A stretch of DNA of 6,543 bases from an uncultured Clostridium sp. (GTDB lineage Bacteria > Bacillota > Clostridia > TANB77 > CAG-508), in contig CAMGAZ010000083.1 of the NCBI GenBank assembly GCA_946008205.1, forward strand, positions 1 through 6,543, read 5' to 3'. Numbering within the stretch: position 1 is the first letter of the stretch; the number at the start of each line of letters is the position of its first letter. The notes beneath the pieces were generated by a model. The model had not been told where the DNA came from, did not search any database, and saw only the letters and a program-made list of their open reading frames with translations. The translations under genes and the position numbers were made by a program. Positions 1 to 6,172 of the stretch are shown piece after piece.

Positions 1-5
1 GGCTT

Positions 6-19
6 GTGTCGTGAGGCAC
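6..19 (+). other. Small GC-rich hairpin with GTGA tetraloop at the window edge
   Basis: Bases 6-10 (GTGTC) can pair with 15-19 (GGCAC) around the loop GTGA, a GNRA-type tetraloop. One of the five pairs is a G-T (G-U) wobble. The first 20 bases are about 60% GC, far above the rest of the window, and in AT-rich genomes such islands are often structured RNA or foreign DNA. It lies about 25 bases upstream of the ribosome binding site of the acetyltransferase gene. It could be the 3' end of a leader RNA, the end of an upstream element, or chance. No reading frame across it can be assigned to a known protein. Confidence 0.25.
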
Positions 20-59
20 TTGTCTACTAAACTGTTGTTATCATTGGAGGAAAGAATTT

Positions 60-617
60 ATGTTTGAAAAAGAAAAAATGTTAGCAGGAAAACTATATAA
101 TGCTAATTATGATGAAGAACTTATAAAGGAAAGAATGAATGTAAAAGATAAATGTTTTGAATATAACAATATAAAGCCATCTAATATAGAAGATAGAACA
201 AAATTAATGAAAGAAATTTTAGGAAAATACAAGGATAATTTTTTTATCGAACAACCATTTATGTGCGATTATGGCTATAATATAGAAATTGGAGAAAATT
301 TTTACTCAAATCATAATTTGATTATACTAGATGCAAATAAAGTAAAATTCGGCAATAATGTGTTTATAGCACCAAACTGTGGATTTTATACAGCAGGACA
401 TCCTTTAGATTATGAAATAAGAAATAAAGGGTTAGAATATGCAAAGCCGATTACAGTTGGAAATAATGTATGGATTGGTGGTAATGTTATTGTACTTCCA
501 GGTGTAACAATAGGAGATAATGTTATAATAGGTTCAGGAAGTGTAGTTACAAAAGATATACCAGATAATAAAATAGCTTATGGAAATCCGTGTAGAATAA
601 TTAGAGATAATGATTAG
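60..617 (+). CDS. Maltose/galactoside-type sugar O-acetyltransferase (hexapeptide-repeat family)
   Basis: This 185-residue protein matches the usual length of the Maa/LacA family, which uses acetyl-CoA to acetylate a sugar hydroxyl (typically O6 of glucose, maltose or galactosides) in the cytoplasm. Residues about 4-57 form the N-terminal maltose acetyltransferase (Mac) region, recognisable by EKMLAGKLYNANYDEEL. After it come CDYGYNIEIGENFYSNHN (69-86) and left-handed beta-helix hexapeptide repeats (about 75-165, e.g. VGNNVWIGGNVIVLPGVTIG). The catalytic histidine is probably H114 in TAGHP. The family's ending, SVVTKDIPDNKIAYGNPCR (161-179), is intact. The ATG start is set by GGAGG at 46-50, nine bases away. 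The gene is followed by a strong terminator, so it is probably transcribed apart from the downstream operon. The exact sugar cannot be told from sequence, and these enzymes are often treated as detoxifying acetylators. Confidence 0.93.
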   Translation: MFEKEKMLAGKLYNANYDEELIKERMNVKDKCFEYNNIKPSNIEDRTKLMKEILGKYKDNFFIEQPFMCDYGYNIEIGENFYSNHNLIILDANKVKFGNNVFIAPNCGFYTAGHPLDYEIRNKGLEYAKPITVGNNVWIGGNVIVLPGVTIGDNVIIGSGSVVTKDIPDNKIAYGNPCRIIRDND

Positions 618-701
618 TATAAATTACAATATGAAAATGAAGAGTATTATAAAATTTAGAAAAGTAATTTGCATCGTTATAAATAATTAAATATGTAAAA
701 T

Positions 702-738
702 AAAATCACTCTATATAAACAATGTAGAGTGATTTTTT
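702..738 (+). terminator. Strong intrinsic terminator after the sugar acetyltransferase gene
   Basis: Bases 702-713 (AAAATCACTCTA) pair perfectly with 725-736 (TAGAGTGATTTT), and the stem can extend inwards through a G-T wobble and two A-T pairs to a five-base loop at 717-721. The 3' arm merges into a run of six T (733-738). The 5' arm begins with four A, so the structure might also act on the opposite strand. It closes the 60-617 transcription unit. The rest of the 618-845 gap is very AT-rich with no supported gene and no convincing promoter. Confidence 0.9.
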
Positions 739-845
739 ATAAATTATAAAAATCAAATTAAAAAAATATATATTTTTTGGGTCACTTATTTATATTTAAA
801 ATCATCTAGAAAATAGAAACAAAAAAGAAGAGGCGGAATTATATA

Positions 846-2222
846 ATGATATTTAGTATGATAGAATTTATATTTATTTTTTTACCATTTTTTTTATTTT
901 TATATTTTATTATTCCCGAAAAATATAAAAATTATATTATATTAATAGGAAGTATATCGTTTTATGTAGCAGGAACATGGAACCATCCTCATTATATTTT
1001 TCTGTTAATATTAACTACTTTAATAAATTTTCTAATAGGTAAAAAATTAGGTCAATCTAAAAATAAAAAGCTATTAATATTTGGAATTATATATAATCTA
1101 TCTTGGCTAATATTATTCAAATATATAGATTTTATAATCTCAATAATACAAAATACAGTAAATATAAAAATCGAAAAATTAAATTTATTGCTGCCATTAG
1201 GAATAAGTTTTTATACATTCCAATCGATATCGTATTTAGTAGATATATATATTAGAAAAATAAAATCGGAAAACTCTCTTATAAAATATGCAATGTATGT
1301 ATTCATGTTTCCACAATTGCTATCAGGACCAATAGTAAGTTATGATTATATAAATGAACAATTGGACAAAAGAAAAAAATTTTTTAAAAATGTTTTTATA
1401 GGTTTTAAATATTTTATTGTTGGTTTAGGATTTAAAGTATTATTAGCAAATAGAATAGGGGGGATATGGAATGATATTTTAATGATTGGAATTGAAAGTA
1501 TTTCGACAAATCTCGCTTGGTTAGGCATAATAGGATATTCTTTACAAATTTATTTTGACTTTTATGGGTATTCGTTAATGTCTATAGGACTTGGAAAAAT
1601 GATAGGTTTTACACTTCCAGATAATTTTAAAACTCCATATTTATCAGTAAGTATGACAGAGTTTTTTAGAAGATGGCATATAACTTTAGGAACATGGTTT
1701 AAAAATTATATATATATTCCACTAGGTGGAAATAGAAAAGGAAAATTAAGAACTATATTTAATTTATTAGTTGTATGGTTACTTACAGGTTTATGGCATG
1801 GAGCAAATTATAATTTTATATTATGGGGACTAGTCATTTTTGCAATAATAATTATAGAAAAATTGTGGCTAAAAAAATATTTAGATAGACATAAATTTGT
1901 TGTTCATTTATATATGTTATTTTTAATTCCAATAACTTGGGCGATATTTGCTATAACAGATTTACAACAATTAATAATAATGTTTAAAAAAATGTTTACA
2001 TTTAATGAGGGACTTTATTTACTGGATTATATAAAATATTTTAAGATATATGGTATCTTAATTATATCAGGAATAATATGTTCAACTGGAGTAGTAGAAA
2101 AGTTAATAATAAAAAAGCAAAATAATATATTTACAATATCACTGTTAATAATAATATTTTGTAGTTCAATTTATTATTTATACATAGGATTAAATAATCC
2201 GTTTTTATATTTTAGCTTTTAA
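846..2222 (+). CDS. MBOAT-family membrane O-acyltransferase (AlgI/DltB/PatA-like)
   Basis: This 458-residue protein is strongly hydrophobic throughout, consistent with roughly ten or more membrane helices. MBOAT proteins take an acyl group, usually acetyl from acetyl-CoA inside the cell, and pass it across the membrane to an extracellular acceptor or partner protein. Family signatures are LLPLGISFYTFQSISYLVD (115-133), FPQLLSGPI (155-163), YSLQIYFDFYGYS (231-243), EFFRRWHITLGTWFKNYIYI (272-291) and LTGLWHGANYNFILWG (313-328). H318 in WHGA is the expected catalytic histidine and H278 lies in the conserved RRWH segment. The ending NNPFLYFSF resembles the common NPFLYFRF tail. A purine-rich site (GAGG at 830-833) supports the ATG at 846, and a second in-frame ATG at 858 is possible. 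It is the first gene of the putative operon, and the SGNH gene that follows 16 bp later is its likely partner. The acceptor (peptidoglycan, teichoic acid or exopolysaccharide) is not shown by sequence; the sigV-rsiV context favours the cell wall. Confidence 0.92.
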   Translation: MIFSMIEFIFIFLPFFLFLYFIIPEKYKNYIILIGSISFYVAGTWNHPHYIFLLILTTLINFLIGKKLGQSKNKKLLIFGIIYNLSWLILFKYIDFIISIIQNTVNIKIEKLNLLLPLGISFYTFQSISYLVDIYIRKIKSENSLIKYAMYVFMFPQLLSGPIVSYDYINEQLDKRKKFFKNVFIGFKYFIVGLGFKVLLANRIGGIWNDILMIGIESISTNLAWLGIIGYSLQIYFDFYGYSLMSIGLGKMIGFTLPDNFKTPYLSVSMTEFFRRWHITLGTWFKNYIYIPLGGNRKGKLRTIFNLLVVWLLTGLWHGANYNFILWGLVIFAIIIIEKLWLKKYLDRHKFVVHLYMLFLIPITWAIFAITDLQQLIIMFKKMFTFNEGLYLLDYIKYFKIYGILIISGIICSTGVVEKLIIKKQNNIFTISLLIIIFCSSIYYLYIGLNNPFLYFSF

Positions 2223-2238
2223 ATACAAGGAGGGAAAA

Positions 2239-3069
2239 ATGAAAAAATCAATTTTATTTTTTATAATAATAATTTTAGTATTAATAGGAGTCTTTACGAT
2301 TAAAAGTAGTATAAAAAATTCAGACTCAAACTTAAATATAGTATTAGAAGATCAAACAACAACATTGTCCAATGAAAATATAAATGAAAACAAGCAACAA
2401 GAAGATTATGTTAATAATTTTCAAAATGAAAAACAAATTGAGCATATTGATAATAAAACAGAAAGTAAAAAAAATTCAAAACATGAGAAGCAAACTGTAG
2501 GAAAGGAATATTTTGATGATGCTTTATTTATAGGGGATTCTAGAACAGTTGGAATATCAGAATATGGAGACCTTAACAATGCAATATTTTTTGCAAATAC
2601 AGGTATGAGTGTATATAATGTTTTTGAGAAAAATGTTTCTGTTCCACAAGTAGGAAAACTCAAGTTAGAACAATTATTGACTTATAAAAAATTTGGAAAA
2701 ATATATATCATGCTAGGTATAAATGAATTAGGATACAATCAAGAAAAAACATTAAAAAAATATAAAGATTTGTTGAAATTTATACAAGAAAAACAAAGTA
2801 ATGCTATAATATATATAGAAGCCAACCTTCATGTAACAGCAGAAAGATCTAATAAAGATAAGACAATTAATAATATAAATATAAATAAAATAAATAATGA
2901 AATTTCAAAATTAGCGGATAATGAAAAAATATTCTTTATAGATGTAAATGAAAAATTTGATGATGAAAATGGAAATCTATCTTCAAACTATACTCAGGAC
3001 AATGTTCATATTTATGCGAAATATTATAAAGAATGGAGTGACTGGTTAAGTCAAAATGCAGTTAAGTAA
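2239..3069 (+). CDS. Membrane-anchored SGNH/GDSL-family protein, likely extracellular acetyltransferase partner of the MBOAT
   Basis: This 276-residue protein has one N-terminal membrane helix (about residues 4-20, after MKK) with no clear signal-peptidase site, so it is probably a signal anchor with the rest outside. A low-complexity linker rich in Asn, Glu, Lys and Gln follows (about 25-88), then an SGNH-hydrolase fold: block I FIGDSRTVG (97-105) with nucleophile S101, block II around NTG (120-122), block III GINELG (160-165) with N162, and block V DNVHI with D254 and H257. The catalytic set appears complete. SGNH proteins paired with MBOAT proteins (PatB, AlgJ/AlgX, DltD types) accept or transfer the exported acyl group, or act as esterases. 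AGGAGGG at 2228-2234 precedes the ATG, and the 16 bp gap to the MBOAT gene suggests co-expression. Wall or polymer O-acetylation is an inference from this pairing; a de-acetylating esterase is the alternative. Confidence 0.88.
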   Translation: MKKSILFFIIIILVLIGVFTIKSSIKNSDSNLNIVLEDQTTTLSNENINENKQQEDYVNNFQNEKQIEHIDNKTESKKNSKHEKQTVGKEYFDDALFIGDSRTVGISEYGDLNNAIFFANTGMSVYNVFEKNVSVPQVGKLKLEQLLTYKKFGKIYIMLGINELGYNQEKTLKKYKDLLKFIQEKQSNAIIYIEANLHVTAERSNKDKTINNININKINNEISKLADNEKIFFIDVNEKFDDENGNLSSNYTQDNVHIYAKYYKEWSDWLSQNAVK

Positions 3070-3083
3070 GGAGGATAATACTA

Positions 3084-3554
3084 ATGCTAAACCTAAAAAA
3101 CTGGTTTTGTGATAATATTAAAAATCTAGAAAATGGAATGTATAGACTATCATATAGCATATTGAAAAATGAAGAAGATGCTAAAGATGCAGTACAAGAA
3201 GCTATTTATAATGCTTATAAAAACTTAGAAACATTGAAAGATAAAAGAAAATTCAAATCATGGATTTATAAAATTGTAGCAAATACTTCATTTGAAATAT
3301 TGAGAAATAAGAAAAATTATATAGATATAGAACAAGAAAATATACCAGCAGAAAAAATAGATATTGATACAAATTTGACTCTGTGGAAAGCAGTACAAGG
3401 ATTAGAACAACCTTATAGAACAACGATTACATTGTTTTATTATGAAGATATGTCAATAAAAGAAATAAGTGAAATAACTGGTTCAAAAGTTGATGCTATA
3501 AAAAAACAATTATCAAGAGGAAGAGATAAAATAAAGGAGGTCATTGATATATGA
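3084..3554 (+). CDS. sigV: ECF-type sigma-70 factor, SigV-like
   Basis: This 156-residue protein has only regions 2 and 4, as in extracytoplasmic-function sigma factors. Region 2 spans about residues 14-77, with the characteristic LKNEEDAKDAVQEAIYNAYK (27-46) and FKSWIYKIVANTSFEILRNK (57-76). Region 4 spans about 97-150, with a helix-turn-helix around MSIKEISEITGSKVDAIKKQ (123-142) and the ending LSRGRDKIK. It directs RNA polymerase to stress promoters when not held by its anti-sigma factor. AAGGAGG at 3068-3074 overlaps the stop of the SGNH gene and lies nine bases before the ATG. The 3' end overlaps the anti-sigma gene by ATGA. The family assignment to SigV/CsfV rests mainly on the RsiV-like protein next to it and on wall-modifying neighbours; by its own sequence it could equally be called a general SigX/SigW/YlaC-like ECF factor. 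Confidence 0.9.
   Translation: MLNLKNWFCDNIKNLENGMYRLSYSILKNEEDAKDAVQEAIYNAYKNLETLKDKRKFKSWIYKIVANTSFEILRNKKNYIDIEQENIPAEKIDIDTNLTLWKAVQGLEQPYRTTITLFYYEDMSIKEISEITGSKVDAIKKQLSRGRDKIKEVIDI
3533..3541 (+). promoter_or_regulatory. Consensus ribosome binding site of the anti-sigma gene, inside the sigma gene
   Basis: AAAGGAGGT at 3533-3541 is a near-perfect match to the anti-Shine-Dalgarno sequence and lies nine bases before the ATG at 3551. It is embedded in the last codons of the sigma gene, whose stop overlaps that ATG. Such a strong site combined with stop-start overlap suggests coupled translation that keeps the anti-sigma at least level with the sigma factor. It also fixes the anti-sigma start. 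Confidence 0.85.
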
Positions 3555-4423
3555 ATTTTTTTGAAGATCGAAAAATAAAGAAAATCGCTAGAGATGAAGA
3601 TATAAAGGCACCGGATAAATATCTAAAATCTGTTGAACGAACATTAAATGACTTAAAAAATAATGAAGAAAAAATTAAACCAATTTGGTCAAATATACGT
3701 AAATTCAATTATGCAATAGCAATGGCAATGTTAATGTTTGTGCTTTTAACAAATGTAAGTCCTAAATTCGCATATGCTATGCAAGAACTTCCTATAATAG
3801 GAGATATAGTAAAAGTTATTACAATCAGAAATTATTTTGATAAAGATGGCAATAGTGAAATAGAAATGGAAATACCTAATATAAAAAATGATAATAATTC
3901 ACAAAGTCAAACTAACGAAAATGTAAATGAAGATGTAAATCAATTAACACAAAACATTCTTGATAAATTTTATGCAGAGGAGAATTCAGAAAATCATCTT
4001 TCAATAAAAGTAAAGTCAGATGTAATAGAAAATAATAAATATTGGTTTACATTAAAATTGACAATATCCGAACTGGCAGCAAGTAGTGATTTAAAATATA
4101 AATATTATAATATAGACAAAAGAACGGATGAAATAGTGAAATTATCAGATTTGTTTGATGATGAAAATTATAAAAAAGCTATAAGCGAAGAAATAAAAAA
4201 ACAAATGGTTTCAAGAATGGAAAAAGACAAAGATGTAGTATATTGGATTGATGGGGAAAATGAGGAATGGAGTTTTAGCATGATAGAAGATAATCAAAAT
4301 TTCTATTTTTCAAATAAAGGCAATATTGTGATTGTATTTGATAAATATGAAGTTGGTCCAGGAGCAACAGGAACACCTGAATTCGAAATAAATAAACAAA
4401 TTTACGAAAAATATTTAAAATAA
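3551..4423 (+). CDS. rsiV: RsiV-like membrane anti-sigma factor with DUF3298 C-terminal domain
   Basis: This 290-residue protein is close in length to B. subtilis RsiV. A charged cytoplasmic segment (1-50) would hold the sigma factor. It contains no cysteine anywhere, so it is not a zinc-binding anti-sigma (ZAS) protein. One membrane helix follows (about 53-69), then PKFAYA-MQ (71-78), an A-x-A signal-peptidase-type site just outside it, and the conserved stretch ELPIIGDIVKVITIRNYF (79-96). The C-terminal part (about 185-290) carries the DUF3298 hallmark FYFSNKGNIVIVFDKYEVGP (251-270) and GTPEFEI. In B. subtilis, C. difficile and Enterococcus, RsiV binds lysozyme, is cut by signal peptidase then RasP/Eep, and frees SigV. 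The layout here supports the same route but does not prove that lysozyme is the signal. The start is fixed by AAAGGAGGT at 3533-3541. It overlaps the sigma gene by four bases, and a 59 bp gap without terminator leads to the deacetylase. Confidence 0.87.
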   Translation: MNFFEDRKIKKIARDEDIKAPDKYLKSVERTLNDLKNNEEKIKPIWSNIRKFNYAIAMAMLMFVLLTNVSPKFAYAMQELPIIGDIVKVITIRNYFDKDGNSEIEMEIPNIKNDNNSQSQTNENVNEDVNQLTQNILDKFYAEENSENHLSIKVKSDVIENNKYWFTLKLTISELAASSDLKYKYYNIDKRTDEIVKLSDLFDDENYKKAISEEIKKQMVSRMEKDKDVVYWIDGENEEWSFSMIEDNQNFYFSNKGNIVIVFDKYEVGPGATGTPEFEINKQIYEKYLK

Positions 4424-4482
4424 AACTATAAAAAATAAGAGTATAAAATGTAATAATAAATCAATTAAAGAGGGTAATAAAA

Positions 4483-5994
4483 ATGGAACTATATATTTTA
4501 GAAACTATTGTAGCAATTATATTTGCAATAATAATAACTATATTTTTTAAACTAGGAAAGATAAGAAAAGTTGGAATTAGTTTAGCAATATTAATGATTC
4601 TCTTAATAATAGTGCTTGGAATAACATTTATATTAGAAAAACCTATTATTAATATAACAAATCAACAAAGTGATTTAGAAGTAAAACAAAATGCTGCTAT
4701 AAATATCCCAAAGACATTTTATCATTTTAAAGATGTAACCGACACAGTGAAAGTTATTGGAAATATAGATTTTAATAGAGTTGGTACTTATGAAGTAAAA
4801 TATGAAATACCAACTCTGATTGGAACATACACAGTAAATCAAACAGTAAATATTGTAGATACAACTGCTCCTAAAATTATATTAAATGGAGAAGAATTAT
4901 ATAATCAATCCTATTCAAAAGAATATATAGAACCGGGATATACTGTATCTGACAATTATGATGAAAATTTAACAGAAAAAGTACAAGTAACTAAAGAAGA
5001 TATAAACGAAAAAGAATATAATATTATATATAGTGTGGTAGATAGTTCTGGGAATAAAACGAATGCAACTAGAAAAGTATGCATTATTGATGATATTGCA
5101 CCAGTTATAAAACTTAATGGAAGTGAAAATATACAAATTTTAGTAAATTCTAAATATGAAGAAAAAGGTGCAACTGCAAATGATGAAAAAGATGGAGATT
5201 TAACATCAAAAATTGAAACTACAGGAAATGTAGACACATCAAAGGTTGGAACATATACAATTACATATAAAGTATCTGATAACAGTGGAAATGTAACAAC
5301 TAAGATTAGAAAAGTTACAGTATATAAAAAAACAGTACAAGCTCAAAATAAAACAAATGGAAAAAAAGGAGTAATTTATTTAACTTTTGACGATGGACCA
5401 ACAACTTCAATTACACCAAAGGTTTTAGATATATTAAAAGAAAAAAATGTAAAGGCAACATTTTTTATACTAAATTATGATGAAAATACGGAGAAACTAG
5501 TACAAAGAGAAATTAATGAAGGTCACACAGTTGGAATACATGGATATTCACATGATTATAGTAAAATATATCAATCAGTTGATGCATATATGAGTAATAT
5601 TACAAAATTACAAGAGAAAATAAAAAAGTCAACAGGATATAATGCAACAATTACGAGATTTCCTGGAGGAAGCTCAAATACTATTAGCAGATATAATCCA
5701 GGAATTATGACTGAATTGTCTAGAGAAGTTGTAAAAAGAGGCTATAAATATTTTGATTGGAATGTTTCTTCTGGAGATGCTGGGGGAGCAAGAACATCAA
5801 AAGATGTGTATAATAATGTTATAAAAGGATTAAGCAAAAACAAGGCTAATATGGTTTTAATGCATGATTTTGGAGGTAATACCAAAACATTAAATGCTTT
5901 GGCAGATATAATAGATTATGGAATAAACAATGGATATACTTTTAGCAGCATAAATGAAAGTACACCAATGATTACACATAGTGTAAATAATTAA
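4483..5994 (+). CDS. Membrane-anchored polysaccharide (peptidoglycan) deacetylase with Ig-like repeats, CE4/NodB family
   Basis: This 503-residue protein starts with two membrane helices (about 5-23 and 29-51) joined by the basic loop KLGKIRK. That implies a hairpin with the loop inside and everything after residue 52 outside. Three Ig-like, DUF5011-type domains follow (about 55-127, 128-204, 205-281), then a NodB catalytic domain (about 296-490). CE4 motifs are visible: TFDDGP (301-306, D303 and D304), HGYSH (353-357, zinc ligands H353 and H357), RFPGGSSN (392-399), FDW (424-426) and LMHDF (459-463, H461). The catalytic residues therefore look complete. Enzymes of this class (PgdA, PdaV) remove acetyl groups from wall amino sugars, mostly N-acetylglucosamine, which hampers lysozyme. 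AAAGAGGG at 4467-4474 sets the ATG. Its place right after rsiV mirrors C. difficile, where a deacetylase gene lies in the csfV locus. The exact substrate (peptidoglycan GlcNAc or MurNAc, or another polysaccharide) remains inferred. Confidence 0.92.
   Translation: MELYILETIVAIIFAIIITIFFKLGKIRKVGISLAILMILLIIVLGITFILEKPIINITNQQSDLEVKQNAAINIPKTFYHFKDVTDTVKVIGNIDFNRVGTYEVKYEIPTLIGTYTVNQTVNIVDTTAPKIILNGEELYNQSYSKEYIEPGYTVSDNYDENLTEKVQVTKEDINEKEYNIIYSVVDSSGNKTNATRKVCIIDDIAPVIKLNGSENIQILVNSKYEEKGATANDEKDGDLTSKIETTGNVDTSKVGTYTITYKVSDNSGNVTTKIRKVTVYKKTVQAQNKTNGKKGVIYLTFDDGPTTSITPKVLDILKEKNVKATFFILNYDENTEKLVQREINEGHTVGIHGYSHDYSKIYQSVDAYMSNITKLQEKIKKSTGYNATITRFPGGSSNTISRYNPGIMTELSREVVKRGYKYFDWNVSSGDAGGARTSKDVYNNVIKGLSKNKANMVLMHDFGGNTKTLNALADIIDYGINNGYTFSSINESTPMITHSVNN
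4645..5325 (+). repeat. Three tandem Ig-like (DUF5011-type) domain repeats in the deacetylase stalk
   Basis: Residues 55-127, 128-204 and 205-281 of the deacetylase repeat a beta-sandwich pattern. The second and third begin with APKIILNG and APVIKLNG, and each unit ends with a strand block: GTYEVKYEI, EYNIIYSVVDSSGNKT and GTYTITYKVSDNSGNVT. The third is the most canonical (EEKGATANDEKDGDLTSKI), while the first is the most divergent. They probably form a rigid spacer that carries the enzyme away from the membrane into the wall. The repeats are protein-level only; the DNA has diverged. Confidence 0.8.
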
Positions 5995-6096
5995 GTGGAT
6001 AATTATAAAGTATTAATAGCCGAAGATGATAAAGATATAGCAGAAATGTTATCATTATATCTAAAAAACGACAAATTCCAAGTATATTGGTGTTAG
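5995..6096 (+). pseudogene. 5' remnant of a response-regulator gene, interrupted by an insertion sequence
   Basis: Starting at the GTG that directly follows the deacetylase stop, the frame reads NYKVLIAEDDKDIAEMLSLY and continues LKNDKFQVYWC before TAG at 6094-6096. This is the first beta-strand, acidic pocket (E10, D11, D12) and first helix of an OmpR/PhoB-type receiver domain. The remaining receiver, including the phosphorylated aspartate, and the output domain are missing. The break coincides with the start of the IS3-type element at about 6091, so the last codon and the stop come from the element. No clear ribosome binding site precedes the GTG, so translation was perhaps coupled to the deacetylase. 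The truncated product cannot be a working regulator; the gene's remainder may lie beyond the element, outside the window. Confidence 0.85.
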
Positions 6097-6106
6097 AATA
6101 GATATA

Positions 6107-6135
6107 TGGACACATTTTATGAGAGGGTGTATAAT
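6107..6135 (+). promoter_or_regulatory. Sigma-A type promoter of the insertion sequence
   Basis: TGGACA at 6107-6112 and a perfect TATAAT at 6130-6135 are separated by 17 bp, the optimal spacing. It lies just inside the left end of the element and points at the transposase gene. An imperfect dyad (GTGTA at 6127-6131, TACAC at 6144-6148) overlaps the -10 region and the probable start of the transcript. This is the only near-consensus housekeeping promoter recognised in the window. Confidence 0.75.
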
Positions 6136-6172
6136 AGATTATGTACACTAATCAGAAAGGAGTGTGTCGAAG

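Noticed and set aside
1..66. Frames open from the window edge (ending at 30 and 67) as the tail of an upstream gene
   Set aside because: Neither translation matches a recognisable protein end, and the pieces are too short to judge.
631..690. 19-codon frame (MKMKSIIKFRKVICIVINN) after the acetyltransferase
   Set aside because: It has no ribosome binding site, sits between a gene end and its terminator, and is what chance gives in AT-rich DNA.
777..802. Possible sigma-A promoter TTGGGT with TAAAAT upstream of the MBOAT gene
   Set aside because: The -35 match is poor and the spacing is about 14 bp, too short to support a call.
1346..1528. Open frame on the - strand inside the MBOAT gene
   Set aside because: It is antisense to a well-supported coding region and lacks any family pattern or ribosome binding site.
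2421..2663. Open frame on the - strand inside the SGNH gene
   Set aside because: It is a shadow of the SGNH frame, with no recognisable domain.
4424..4482. Possible separate promoter for the deacetylase (TATAAA near 4442)
   Set aside because: No -35 partner is seen at suitable spacing, and the 59 bp gap has no terminator, so co-transcription is simpler.
4956..5237. Open frame on the - strand across the Ig-like repeats
   Set aside because: It is a mirror of the AT-rich, repeat-bearing deacetylase frame, with no supporting start signal.
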